From the NCBI GenBank assembly GCA_949710005.1, contig OX453273.1, forward strand, positions 44,631,118-44,695,117: a stretch of 64,000 nt of DNA, read 5' to 3'. This DNA is from Ricordea florida. Lineage: Eukaryota > Cnidaria > Anthozoa > Corallimorpharia > Ricordeidae. Under the pieces are notes generated by a model that did no database searches, was not told the origin of the DNA, and saw only the letters and a program-made list of their open reading frames with translations. Positions 18,299 through 30,333 of the stretch are shown here, in pieces (within the stretch, counting starts at the first letter, position 1; each line of letters begins with the position of its first letter). The translations under genes were made by a program, and so were the position numbers.

Positions 18299-21075
18299 GA
18301 GCCCCTCCCAGGGGGGGTATACGCTCCCTTGATCCCCAGGTTTTCCTATAGTTTCTCCCTTGATCCCCGTTAATAAATTCGAAAGCTCCCCAAAATGTTT
18401 TTTCTCCATGCTCCCATGATCCCAAACAATATCGTTTCGCTCCCTTGATCCCTAAAATTATTTTGAATTGCTCCCCATTACCAGTGCTACATAAAGATTA
18501 CCTCTATTTTGGGGGTGGAACTTAGTTGTACTGTGTTGATTAGTCTTTCGGGAGAGACAGTAAGGTCGTACTTCGCAAGAGTAGGGGATCCAGGTGCAAT
18601 GGCCGGGAAACGTGTCCACATTGTATATATACGCACTGCAAAACAGCCCACTTAGTCCTCCAATTCTCATTGTCAAGGTTTGTGTACTTTTCTTTCCTAT
18701 TCATAGTAGAAGAAGTTTTCTTCAAATCGCCTTTTCCTCCCCCTTGTCCTCCTAGTCCGCGCTTGCTCGCTCTGTAGTTCATTAGTGGTTTCCGTTTCAG
18801 CAGACAACTCAGCTGCCTCCGTGACAGTGACAAGTTCGTTCGTATTTTGTAGTTGGTCAAGAAGGAGGATGAGATCTCCCTCCTCCAGTTCTAACTGATG
18901 TCATTGCTTGACTTATAATTTGATATGACGCAAATAATATTGTTCACTTCAACATATTTCTCTGTATCTTCTGTGAAAATTATGGCATTAAATGGATCCT
19001 GATTGTACACTTTAGCTCTCACCCTCTTTGCGCCAACGAGTGTATCCTCTTGAAGGAGGCTATAACGAACAAGGCACATGAGTGACCTCGTACACAGACA
19101 ATCTGGCCTTGCTCATATAACGTTACTGGTCTGTCCCTTGGTGGCGTTGGAACAGCTGGCGCCTGACTTAGCGCTGAGAAATCCAATGGCTCGACAGAGG
19201 GAGAGTCAGCTGCATAGAGATTGATTGGAAGGGTGCCTGGGTTGTCCTTTGTGGTCATGTTGCGCACTGTTTTCTGGGGGACACTCTGACCATGCATCGC
19301 CCTCCAGTTTCTCATCTCATTGACCTGTCGTGCAGAGAGGCTTTCGAGACTTTGGTGGGCGTAGCTTAGGAAGGTCCTTGTAATCCGTTGACGTGAAGGT
19401 GTGCGGATAGAAGGACTTTGGAGCTGTGAAGTAAGCAAATGGTGTATAGCACTGCCTCTTTAACCTATCTTTGATGGCTCTACTAAATCGATAATCAAAC
19501 TCGAGTTGCATGGGCATGTCAGTAGCACCACTTCTCATTTCCGAGAAAGTATTTTCAACAACAAGCGTCAGGACACTTTTGATGTTGAATTTGTCAGCGA
19601 GTCCTGGATCAAAGCGATCTAGGATATCATTGTTAATATCGCGAAGAGACTTCAGTATTCTTCTCTCATCTTCCATAACAACAGATGAAACCGTTCCTTG
19701 GGGGTCTTGTGTTACAGCTGTGGTATCTGTCAAATCCATGACCGCATCAACGCATTCTTTGTCAAAGCGATAGACTCAATCTAGTCTCTCAATTGCTTCT
19801 GAGATCTTGACAGTAACGGAGGTGCCTTTCTTTGAATGAAGTCCAAATGTTTCTCCAAACAGATGCAAATGCTTCAAATACTCTACCAAACTACTGACAC
19901 TGCTTGACATGCGAAGAGTACCCATTGAGGTGTCCACAGTGAACAGTGTCTCATAATCGAAGCAGATGCCAGCTTGCTGTGGAAACTGGGCTTTGCTACC
20001 ATCTCGTGTGCCCCGTCCACCACCCACCAACACAGAACATTGCTTAACTGTAGGTTTAAAAACCTTGATACACGAGTCTCCAGTGTCACTGAATGCAAAC
20101 GAGTGGTCATTGTAGCTGGTTAAGCTATGCACCTTGTTGCAGAGTGAGCCTCCATTGTTGACTATCTTCTCTACCGAGCCAACATTGGAATCATCAAATG
20201 TAATTGCATATATACCATCGTCGTCTTCATGTGCAGAAACATACAATGCTCCATTCAAAGATACTATCTCATAGAGAAGCTTGGAGCTAAGTTGAACAGA
20301 AGAGATTACTGTACCCTTCAAGCTGACAAGGTTGGAATGAAGTTTTATAACATAGCAACACCGGTGAATGTGGAAACATACAGTTGTCCGTTGATATCAA
20401 AGCACAAAGCCACTGGCTGCGTTATTTCTGTGTCCAACTCAATATGCGTTAGGCATGCCTCGCGTGTCCTGTGATGTACATGATTTGTGTCAGTTGTGTC
20501 AGTTGTACTTCCGTTATTTAATGCTGACAACGCTTTTCTGAGTTTTTCTTGAAGGTATTTCTTTGGTTTGCGTCTGCAATCATCACTCCAGGCGCAAATA
20601 TCTTTCAGCTTTCCTGTGAGCTTCTCAACAGTTCATTTGTCGACATCGACAATAGTATCGCCTGTCAAGTCTTTAAACGCAATTGCATTTCTTTTTGACT
20701 CGGCACAGTACAGTACATTGTTGACTACAGCCACTCCTATAGGTCGTTCCAAACAATCCAATTCCACAGTCACATTTGCAGGATAGTGATTGGCCCGTAT
20801 CTAAAAACCTTTCCCTGGACGACATTACAGGTGCCAATAGGGGCCTTTAAAACTCCGATTTTGTTATCATCTCTTAGTCTGTACTTTTCGGGTACTACAG
20901 TGTGTGTCACTGTCTTGGCATTTTCTTGAAAAATCAGAGTTCCCTTGATCTCCCTTGATCCCCAAAATCTAAAGCCAGGCTCCCTTAATCCCCGAAAATA
21001 ATTTGACGATCTCCCGATATCCCTAAAATTAAATGCCCATGCTCCCCTGCTCCCTAGAACCCCTGGGAGGGACTC
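18299..21075. mobile_element. TIR-bounded unit carrying a decayed NHL-type gene
   Basis: The ends carry an inverted 16-base motif: GAGCCCCTCCCAGGGG at 18299 and its complement, with one mismatch, at 21060-21075. Inside each end lies an array of a 15-20 base unit (GCTCCCTTGATCCCYAAAA; 18322-18475 and 20938-21055). Unusually, both arrays have the same orientation rather than mirror images. A frame-broken gene fills the middle. The superfamily is unknown and no clear target duplication was seen. Confidence 0.6.
18890..20960 (-). pseudogene. NHL-repeat protein pseudogene
   Basis: Several long minus-strand frames read as one protein when followed across breaks. They hold NHL/beta-propeller-like blocks (LERPIGVAVVNNVLYC, QPVALCFDINGQLYVS, GSKAQFPQQAGICFD), then a helical region (LKSLRDINNDILDRF, VENTFSEMRSGATD). 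Breaks include a frameshift near 20790, an in-frame TGA near 20630, a frameshift near 20345, a TGA near 19775 and a frame change near 19320-19430. No introns are visible, so it is either retrocopied or part of the surrounding mobile unit. The original function is unknown. Confidence 0.65.
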
Positions 21076-21699
21076 AGTAATAGTCCTCGAGTAGCGAAAT
21101 TCGTGGCGCTTTCTTTTGTTTTATTCCCAAATAAATCTAATAACGGTCTATTCCCCACTCTAATTCATTAATATTCTATATACCATATGATGTTAATCAT
21201 AATCCTCTTCAACTAATCGAGGTTTAAAAACCACTTCTGCAGCTAACTTTGCAAGATTTGACTCATAACTGATAATTTGGCATCGATAACTCTTTGTCGA
21301 ATTTTAATAATAAATTTCCCGGGATCCTGAACCCCATTCCAATTATGTATATAATTTTATAATATGATATTTTTAGGCCGAAAAATTTCGGCGACAAGGA
21401 AAATTATTTATCCAGTCTTAAAAATTGCGTTAGTAATTAAAAATTGCGCCTGAATCGGCCATTTTCTACTACTTTAGGGTATTTTAAGCTCAACACGTAA
21501 CCTTGGCCGTTGCAAAGCAAAACAGTTCGAATGTGTCATTTCTGTGGTTAGACACGTGCAGCTGACAATGCAGGAGTTCGACGAAACACAGGACGATTTT
21601 AAGAAGATTTGAAGGAGAACATTGAAATGAATCACGAAAGAAGATAGCAACGGAGGCAAGAAGGCCAACAAAATCAAAACCGACAAGAAAATGAAAAAC

Positions 21700-21840
21700 T
21701 ACGGATATCGAAACTCTCATCGATGAACTAGAGAAGCGAAGCCCTCTTTGGGATGTGTTTGACAGAGGCTATCACAGTCGTGAAAAAAGAAAAACTGCCT
21801 ACTCCAGTCTCTCTCTAGAAGAAATTACTTTGTTTCCACC
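21700..21840 (+). pseudogene. MADF-domain fragment
   Basis: The plus-strand frame reads TLIDELEKRSPLWDVFDRGY, then HSREKRKTAY. This is the MADF pattern (LI..V...P.LWD...Y..R..R) found in transposon-associated and transcription proteins. It lacks an ATG and is followed by stops, so it is a remnant, perhaps of a PIF/Harbinger-type element. Confidence 0.55.
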
Positions 21841-22506
21841 TATGATCTGTTTGCGGGTGATGTCTGGTTCAATGAAAATCAGAATTCTCTCAAAGTCATG
21901 ATGACTCATTCGCATTATCTCTCCTCGTTCGCCAATTCCTTAACAATGTTGTTAAAATAGCCATGGCCTCTTTCATCTCGTCTTCTACTTCAATGCCTTG
22001 TTTTCCCCCTCGTTGGTTTTCTGTCTTCCTCATCTGGAACTTCAAAGGCTATAAACACTGCCAATATCGCACGCACATTATTGAAAACAACTTGATAAAG
22101 CGACTAATTTTCAATTCAAACTGGCGTCCCGACGGGGTACAGTTGTTGACAACGAGTTTCTCCAGGAGCCCTCGGACTAAATGCCAGTCCCCCGGCGAAG
22201 CTTTGTTGAATACAGTAGAAAGGTGGAAACAGTTGCTGAAACCGTTTGCCTCCTGTGCGTTCAACATAACATCGTTCAACAGCATTCAACAAAATAGCCC
22301 AAATGTTGAAGCAAATGTTGAAACCGTTTGCTCGGGCCTTTACGAGAATCAATGTATCTTCATGACCTTACCAGGCTCAACCCATGACATATCTGAAGTC
22401 ATGGTAATAGTTTTACGTTCTAGCTCCCTGGTCAACGTGTTTTTCCTTAGCTCCCCTCCTTTCACGATAAATTAATTCGCTGAATAGGGCTTTTGTTTTT
22501 ACCTAC
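21841..22506. other. Intergenic repeat remnants
   Basis: No intact gene was seen. Imperfect inverted motifs around CAAATGTTGAAACCGTTTGC (22230-22345) look like a decayed interspersed repeat. Confidence 0.4.
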
Positions 22507-22786
22507 CTCTCGTATTCGTCTTTGGCAGAATACGTCACGCCCAGATCGTACAAGGACCTCGCTGTTTCTTGGTGATGTCCCAGCAGATTTTCACGGATGT
22601 TAAGAGCGCTCTGTGTAAATTTGATGGCATTTTCATAGTCGCCCAGGGCAAAGTAACTGTTACCAATGTAGTTCAGGGTTGTGGCCAAGAAAGCATGCTT
22701 TCTAAGGATGGATTCATAAGTGGGCAAAACTTGAGTCATTCTCGTTTGAATGGCAGCCAGATGCTTTCCCTGGAACATCAAAGCAG
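22507..22786 (-). CDS. NLR-like gene 1, TPR exon
   Basis: Acceptor TGTCCTCAG (22787) and donor GAGAG|GTAGGT (22506) bound about 93 codons. It holds tetratricopeptide repeats (NYIGNSYFALGDYENAIKF, then YDLGVTYSAKDEY), the ligand-sensing or scaffold part of this receptor type. It enters in phase 1, matching the NB-ARC exon donor, and leaves in phase 2. A further exon is required to the left but was not found before the MADF/NHL repeats. Confidence 0.8.
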
Positions 22787-22819
22787 CTGAGGACAGCACA
22801 AAGAAATAACGTTAACATC

Positions 22820-23280
22820 ACAATTATACACTACAACGTTAATAATTGCATGGGAAAATGCTCCTGTAAATTATTTTTATTGCTATTGCTGTTTTTATTG
22901 CTATTGTCATTGCTAGTGCTATTGTCACTGTCATTGTCATCATCATTGTTATTGGTATTGGTATTGGTATTGTTATTGCCATAGTCATTGTCATTGTTAT
23001 TGTTGTTTTATTGTTATTGTTATTACTATTGATGTTGTTACTATTTTGATTATTGTTATTATTATTGTTATTCCTATTGCTATCTCTGTTGTTATTGTTT
23101 TTGTTATTATTATAATTATTGCTATTGCTATTGCTATTGTTATTGTTATTATTGTTATTTCCTTTGCTATTGTTATCGTTGTTGCTATTTCTACTGTTTT
23201 TATTGATATTGTTATTGTATTGCTATTGTTGTTCTTGTTATATTACTGTTGTTGTTATTATTGTTATTGTTAATAATTTT
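22820..23280. repeat. TTATTG-type microsatellite in NLR 1 intron
   Basis: About 450 bases of imperfect ATTGTT/ATTGCT repeats lie between the TPR and NB-ARC exons. Open frames across it are repeat artefacts. Confidence 0.9.
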
Positions 23281-23522
23281 TTCTTGGGTAGACCGAGGCA
23301 CGTGATCCTACATCATAAAACTATATATCATAAATCAGAGTACGCTTTATTTTCGCGTGCAAGCTGGTTCTTCTCAGAAAGGAAAGGTCCAATTCCGTGG
23401 AACGGCAATATTTGGCGGGAAAAATCCCCCACTTGTTTATTGTTCCCAACAAGAGAGTTTTATTTAAAAAGACCCCTTGGCCAGACTTTCAAGGTAATAA
23501 TTTTTAATTATTTATACTCAAC

Positions 23523-25241
23523 CTGCAAGATCATTGAAGGAAGCCGCCCTCATGACACGTTCTCTGTCCTTCTTTGTGTTGTTTAAGTGCTGGTTTCGCA
23601 ATTTCAAAGCTTGATTTAGAAGCTGAAACCCTTCGTCAGCACGCCCTTCACGAACGTAGCACAAGCCAAGCTTGCTAAGGCACTGGGCTCGAATGCTGAT
23701 ATCCCGCGTGGGTATGCTTGATTGAATGTCATTGGCTTTTTCCAGATACACCTGGGCATGGTACATCGCTTTACAACAGATGCGGGGTGGACAAGTGCAA
23801 CTCAAAATGACTTTCATACCGATAAAAGTCAAGCATTCACTATATCTCATATCATCATCATTGAGACACAGATGAGCGAGTTTGCAAAAATGTGCCTCGA
23901 ATTCTTGCTTTCTCGTCACTTTGGCAAGAAATACTGCAGCCTTGTTGAAACAATCAATGCACTCATTTCTGAAGCTTCTTCCCAGTTCCACCTCTTCGTC
24001 ACAGCACAACACTATTGCTTCCATGATGTTATGCTTCTCTTTACGAAATTTTTGAATTGCAGATCCTGAATCTTTACTCAGGAACATGTCACACAAGGCA
24101 ACAATGAACTGACTGTAGTGGCTAATGTAGCACATTACAGCCTCCTTGTGAAAAGTTTGCATCAAGCAAAAAGTTCTTGTCAAATTGTGAAGGGAGTAAA
24201 CTTTGCTTTCGTTTTCGTAGTTAAGTAGAGTGCTCTGTTTGAGACAAGTTAAACGTGATTGAACATGGTCTTTAGAAATACGTTTCTGGAAGACCAAAGT
24301 AAACTGCTCTTTGGTGAATCTGTGTGGAAATATGGAAAGCATCACCAGCGTTGTTTGATGCTCATCATCAAGTCGACTGAAGACAAGTTGCAGACACTTG
24401 TCAATACATTTGTCCATTGAGAAATAATCTGGACTCAACTCTTTAAGAAGCATTTGAGGAGGACTTCCACTTAGTCTTTGCGCGAAACTGGTAGGATCTT
24501 CCTCTTGTAGGTTTGACAGTACAGCACAAACAACCATCGGGATACCTCCACAGAACCTGACAAAAATATCAAGGCCCTGCTGCGTGACGTTTTCAAAGCG
24601 ACTAACGACAAGGGAGCGTGAATGCTCATCCCTCAATGGCTCTAGCTTAACCAACTCAAGTTGAAACGAACTAAAGCTTATTTCTTCTCTTGAAGTAAAT
24701 ATGAACCGTATTTTTGAAGTACTTTTACCAATATCTTCAATAAACTCTAAAAAATCACTCTTTTTGTACAACCCAGGAGATTTGGCCCAGAACATTGCGA
24801 TATTCGATGCGTTAGTAGAATCCAATACTTCAGACTGATAAGTTGATCCTAGTGTTTTCTCAAGATACAGCAGGTTATCTAGGTTCTCAATTATTAGAAC
24901 GGTTTTATCTGGTGGCAGTAATCTCAGAGTGCGAATTGCCTGGTCTCGGGGTCTTTCCCCAGCAACAATGTTTAAAGATTCAAGGACTCGTCCTGCTAAC
25001 TCTTCCACGCATTTCACCCCTCTAGGATTGATGTACACTATATGGTATCCCTTAGAGATTAGCTGATGAGCAACTTCTATAACCACACAGGTCTTCCCAT
25101 ATCCTGAGCCTCCCACAACCTCAACAGGTGTCTTTGGATTATTCATCATGCTTGCTAGAATTTTCTCACATACATCGTCCCGTCCAATCAAACCATCGAT
25201 GCGATCAGGCAGGTCACCGTTATGTCCTGATGTCAGCTGAC
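23523..25241 (-). CDS. NLR-like gene 1, NB-ARC exon
   Basis: One exon of 573 codons, phase 1 at both ends (acceptor CGTTTCAG 25242, donor GCAG|GTTGAG 23522). It encodes a STAND NTPase: P-loop GGSGYGKT about 40 residues in, Walker B VLIIENLDNL, sensor-like RFIFTSRE, a GLPL-equivalent GGIPMVV, and an MHD-like YSLHNLTRTF before a helical arm. The last 100 residues begin the TPR-like array (CLSKLGLCYVREGRADEGF). NB-ARC proteins oligomerise on ATP/dATP binding in cell-death or immune signalling. The reading frame is intact. Confidence 0.9.
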
Positions 25242-26672
25242 CTGAAACGTAGCAAATTTCAAATTAAATGTCTAAGGGTCATTCTTTCAGTAATTCATTT
25301 TGCGACTCAGTTTTGCAATTAGCTTTTCTAAGGCTTAATTTGGGAACTTACGAGTTGCAAAATTGTTGCTACACTGAGTAAAAAAGACCACTTTTTCCCT
25401 TGAGTTACTATTGGCAAAAAGCCTTGGTGATTTTTCATCTCCCCCTCCCTCTCTTATCTTTCAATGTTGCGCGTTTAAGTTTTCAGCCCGGTTTTGCATT
25501 GGTGGCAACATAGGTAACGGGGAAAGGGAAGGAGAACTTTGATGTGTAAGATCATTGAAGAGTTACTGAAACCCAAAAAGGTGCAGCCCCTCAAAAAGTT
25601 TTGCACCTTGTTTTAGCATTATATCATATTACGGCATAAAACACTAACTAGTATTGTTACTATTCCATCGTACGTATGAGTTTGTATGTCGCCGATAACA
25701 CAAGAAAAAGAGGGTAAAGAAAGGGATAGAGAGGGAGAATACAGAGAAAAAGAGATAGTTAGAGTTCAGCTCCGTGTCTTGTCTCTAAGGTAACGTAGCA
25801 GTGCCATAAGCTAATCTTGAAGCCTCGACCTACTAATCTTGGGAGCTCTGACCATTTGTAGGAGCCCATGCTATTCGACCGAGAAATTTGGAAATTTCGG
25901 TTGCAAGTCAAGTGGATGGTCCATCTCGTTTCGGTCCAACCGCAATATTTGGAATTAGTATAAATACTCAGGTGATTATACAAAACCGCGCGCTCTGATT
26001 GGCTCGCTATCTCGGATTATCAGCCGATAATCACCTCGACGAACAAAATGGCTGCCAGTCGTTCGCGCGCTTTTGATGAAATATAATATTTTCGTGATGT
26101 ACAATGCTTCTTTTTCTTTTTTGCAATAATCACCTATGTATTTATACTAAAACAATTATTCGCCTCAGGCTCAGTGATTATCGATGAATATTCACCTCGA
26201 CTTCGTCTCGGTGAATATTCACCGATAATCACTTCGCCTTAGGCGAATAATTGTTAAGTATCCTTGTAGGTGGTCTCAAGTGACCGGTCGGTCTCGCTCG
26301 ACGGATAAGGCCTATTCCTTTTGGTCATTTCTGTTTTGTTTTGGCTACCTCTTTGTTTGAAAATGGCACAGAAGGTATGGGGACGCGCGTGAACTTGGAG
26401 CGCCAGGTTTGTACATCTGAAAATACCGTTCCATTCGACAAGGACTAAATATTTCGAGATCTAACACCCGAATTTGTGATGAATGTTAGCAGCCCATCAT
26501 GTTAACCGATAGAGTATCGTGCTCTGTACTTAAATGATAAAGAAACAAAGCGCTCACTGTTGATTGAGATAACGGGAATTAAACGTTAACGTTTAATAAA
26601 AGCCTCATAAATGTAAAAGAAAATATTTTATTATCTGGTTCATATAATCAAAAAGAGAAGCCTGCTTCCTAC
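25242..26672. other. NLR 1 intron
   Basis: There is no coding signal. It contains an A/G-rich stretch (25700-25760) and a foldback MITE (25960-26262). Confidence 0.6.
25960..26262. mobile_element. Foldback MITE in NLR 1 intron
   Basis: The right half is a long palindrome. CAATTATTCGCCTCAGGC (26151) pairs with GCCTTAGGCGAATAATTG (to 26252), with GTGAATATTCACCG at the centre. The left half repeats GATAATCACCTCG. Confidence 0.7.
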
Positions 26673-26771
26673 CTTCTGAAAAAGAACTCCCGTGTTCCAT
26701 GCCTTGCTCGAGAAGCGGCAGTGCCAGGCTCGACAAATCAAAACTGGACTCTGTTTGCTCAATAGACGAAT
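26673..26771 (-). CDS. NLR-like gene 1, linker exon
   Basis: Acceptor GACTCACAG and donor CAGAAG|GTAGG bound 33 codons, phase 1-1 (reads SSIEQTESSFDLSSLALP, then LLEQGMEHG). It is low-complexity spacer between the Death domains and NB-ARC. The phases match both neighbours. Confidence 0.7.
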
Positions 26772-26789
26772 CTGTGAGTCAGTGAGCAA

Positions 26790-27400
26790 GTAAGTACTGA
26801 TGTTAGTAAGTAGTTAAGTAAGTAAGGAAAGTAATTAAGTAAGTAAATGAGTTAATGAGTAAGTTAGTAAGTAAATGAGTTACTGAGTAAGTTAGTAAGT
26901 GAATGAGTTAATGAGTTCGTTAGTAATTATAAGTGAATGAGTTACTGGGTAAGTTAGTAAGTGAATGCGTTACTGAGTAAGTTAGTAAGTGAATAAGTTA
27001 CTGAGTAAGTTAGTTAGTGAATGAGTTACTGAGTAAGTTAGTTAGTAAGTGAATGAGTTACTGAGTAAGTAAGTTAGTAAGTGAATGAGTTAATGAGTAA
27101 GTTAGTAAGTGAAGAGTTACTGAGTGAGTAAGTTAGTAAGTGAATGAGTTACTGAGTGAGTTACTGTTAGTAAGTGAATGAGTTACTGAGTAAGGTAGTA
27201 AGTGAATGAGTTACTGAGTTCGTTAGTAAGTGAATGAGTTTCTGGGTAAGTTAGTAAATGAATGAGTTACTGAGTAGGTACGTTAGTAAGTGAATGAGTC
27301 ACTGAGTAAGTAAGTAAGTAAGTGAATGAGTTAATGATTAAGTAAGTAAGTGAATGGGTTTCTGAGTAAGTAAGTTAGTAAGGGCAGTAAGTGCGTCATT
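26790..27400. repeat. Degenerate tandem repeat, unit GTAAGTGAATGAGTTACTGA
   Basis: About 22 imperfect copies of a 24-32 base unit built from TGAGTTACTGAGTAAGTTAG and AGTAAGTGAA lie between the linker and third Death-domain exon. The GTAAGT strings create many decoy donors on the plus strand only. Confidence 0.85.
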
Positions 27401-27437
27401 GATAGGAAAGTACATTAGGGATAATGTTTTAACTTAC

Positions 27438-27746
27438 CAATTGCGCCCAGAACAAATCCTGCTATGATTTGAATGGCGTCGTTCCGCTGAATCCTGTCCA
27501 GTGCTTTTACAATGTCAGTTATAGCTAGATCAGGTGACCTTGCTGTTAACCAAGCAAACAACTCTTTGGTAGGACTTCTTCTTACCACTGCTGCTCCATA
27601 GCTGTTATATATCCTCTCTGGAATGTTCAGTTTTTGCGCCAACCAACGCAAACCTCTGACTCCTATTACCTCATAATTGAGTTTACTACAAATCTTCGCC
27701 AGCAGATCTGAACAGGGTTTTACTACGTCCTTTAGTAACATGCCAT
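27438..27746 (-). CDS. NLR-like gene 1, Death-domain exon C
   Basis: Acceptor TTCACTATTTAG and donor ATTG|GTAAGT bound 103 codons, phase 1-1. The peptide has the Death-fold pattern (LRWLAQKLNIPERIYNSY, SPTKELFAWL, IVKALDRIQRNDAIQII). The RND block near the end matches the other two Death exons of this gene, showing tandem domain duplication. Confidence 0.8.
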
Positions 27747-27980
27747 CTAAATAGTGAAAAATACAGATTAAAATTAGTGTAAGAAATAAACTTATACAAC
27801 GAGACAAATTTCAGGAGTATGGCATTCGAGACTCAAGTATGCCCCAATACTGGTCCCAAAACTGGCCGTCAACACAGTTGAACAGAATCTCAACGGACTT
27901 AACTGAAACGTTGAAACCGTTTTAAGGGGCCTCAGGCCAGCGATGATTACATACGTTTGCTTACATGAGGTATCACTTGC

Positions 27981-28304
27981 CTTCCATTCCGTTTCCCTGC
28001 AACAGGTTTACAAGATCGTTTCTTTCCAGGGTCCTCAATGTTTCCGTGAATTCTCCCAATGTCAGTTGGGGCCTTCCAGAGATCAAATACTCAAACATCA
28101 GGCTTGCGGGATTTCCTGTCAAGGGACAATCAAGCTGTTGACAAATATCTATTTTCACACCCAGTTGCATTGCGAGATGACTCCAGTTTGACAACACCAA
28201 TGAGCATGTGTCCAGCTGCAGGGCAATATCGTCTAAAAGGACCCTTCGGTCTGGAGATCTGTCCATTATGATTTCTGCAACCTTATCACAGTCATCACAG
28301 CCAG
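27981..28304 (-). CDS. NLR-like gene 1, Death-domain exon B
   Basis: Acceptor GTCTCATTAG; 108 codons, phase 1-1. Death-fold signals: NWSHLAMQLGVKIDICQQL, NPASLMFEYLISGRP, LTLGEFTETLRTLERNDLV. The donor is GAAG|GCAAGT, a GC rather than GT site. It is the usual sequence for GC-AG introns, and the phase match to exon C supports it. Confidence 0.8.
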
Positions 28305-28607
28305 CTAATGAGACAAATACGGAGGCATTAAACAATTCAAAGCTTTGAATTTCAGATAAATACAATATCAAAATTAAACTGAATATACATGACCAAGCTT
28401 CTAAAGGTCAAGATGGCTTTATATTGACCAAGTTTTTAAAGGTTAAGATGGCTTCATATTGGCCGAGTTGTTTTTGGCGTTTTCAAAGAAAAACGGGGAA
28501 AATATGCAGACATCTTGACCGATCAAACTTGGTAAATAAATGATTTATTACATGTCCATTTTGTTTTGCGGGACAAAGCGGTAAATCCCGAACAAGCAAG
28601 ACAGACT

Positions 28608-28638
<31 letters not shown>

Positions 28639-30294
28639 TCGGGATTTATCTCATGTTGCATTTGCCCGCTCGCATAATTAGTCATATAATAATTAAGCTT
28701 TCGGCCCTAAAGTCAAAACTACTTCTCGTTTCAGTCATTTCATTCTTTGTACAAAGGGCAAATAGAGACTTCGTTGACGGAGAAGTCCTACAACGAAAGA
28801 ATTAATCACCCATTATTTTATACTGACAGATAATACGGTTTACGCTCTTACCTTTCTCGCCACATAGCCTGTATAATGGGGATTCCACCGTTTTATCAAT
28901 ATGTTATTTTACATAATTAGTCCTAAGAGCTTGTTCTTGGCCTCCACAAATAAGTAAGTGCCTTCTGTTTTCGTAACCAGCACCACGATTCTTTCTGCCC
29001 TGCATCGTATCCAGTCTTTTAATCCAAAACCCCGGAACGCCATCCTAACTAGGGACTTTCCAATTTGGAATTTTCTTACATTGTTTCTTGACCATCACCT
29101 CGGATATTTCTAGTGCTTCCTGTTGGTCATAATCCCTCTCTCCCTTAATCCCTCGAACCAGTCCTCTGTCCGGTTATGTTCTTTTTCCACCCCCACCCCT
29201 CCGCCCCAAATACCACTCCAAAAACTCTTACTCTCTTCAGCCTCACGTATCACACTTTCACCATTGACTTCTACGTTCAATTCCTCATAAACCTTTTTCT
29301 GATCAGCCTTAAAACAACCGATTTTGTCTTTATTGTGTTATTCTTTGCTCATATCGTTTGATCTTTGCACTCTTTATCAACAGCTTTTGCTTGAGTTCTT
29401 ACCAATGTTGTCCCTTTCTTTTAATGTTGTATTTATTTTGCAGTTCTTTTACCTCTCGTTTTGATTCGATTTCTCCTCGTTATTCCTCTCCAATATGTTC
29501 ACTTCCCTACTTATTCTCTTAATATCTCCTTCGATTCTTCTTTTTCACCATGGTTCCACTTTCTTACCTCTCATCGGCTTTTATTATTATTATTTATTTA
29601 ATACTATTACTATCATTACTACTATTACCATTATTATTATTATTAATATTATTATTATTTTTCAAATTTCTCAGCTTTGATGTTCACTGGTCGTTATTCA
29701 ATTGAGGGCAAGCTACCACCTGTAGCCTCATACCTCAAGAAATTTTCACAAGATTCTTGTGGTTCCAAGCAATGCCGCTTTCTGCAGCTCTTCCGTTCTT
29801 ACAGTCACTCCTATTTGATGAAGACTCCTTTGCAAGTTCTTCTTAATATTATTATATAAATTATCAGGAGCCCATTAATGGGCTCCTGCTATTATTATGA
29901 TTATTATGATAATTATTATTATTATAGTTATTAAATCCTTAGAATCTGGCTCTTTCCACTTATGGTGCCGAGTTCAATCCATGAGCTTAGGGCAGTCATA
30001 AGTCTGCTGGTTTACTTGATGGAGAGAGTCCTCCTGAGTATTATTATTATCATCATTATCATCATTATTATTATTATTATTATTATTACTATTATTATGT
30101 CATAAGTCTGCTGAGTCCTCCTTAGTATGTGAGCAGTTCCAAGGAGGACGATCTTCTGTAGCTCTGTTATTCTGATGTTGCCTGGGATCTTTTTGATGTA
30201 TTTTTTCTGTTCCCTTTTTGATAAGCCCAAGTGCACCAATGTCTCACAGGCACAGTTTCTGTTTTCATTCCTCACGCTATTTCGATTTTTTCGA

Positions 30295-30333
<39 letters not shown>

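Noticed and set aside
22000-22475. Plus-strand 170-residue ORF
   Set aside because: It lies over decayed repeats, with overlapping open frames on the other strand and no splice or family support.
23046-23586. Long plus-strand hydrophobic open frames
   Set aside because: They translate the TTATTG microsatellite.
30012-30275. Minus-strand 87-residue ORF
   Set aside because: Its C-terminal half is an ATT microsatellite and there is no gene context.
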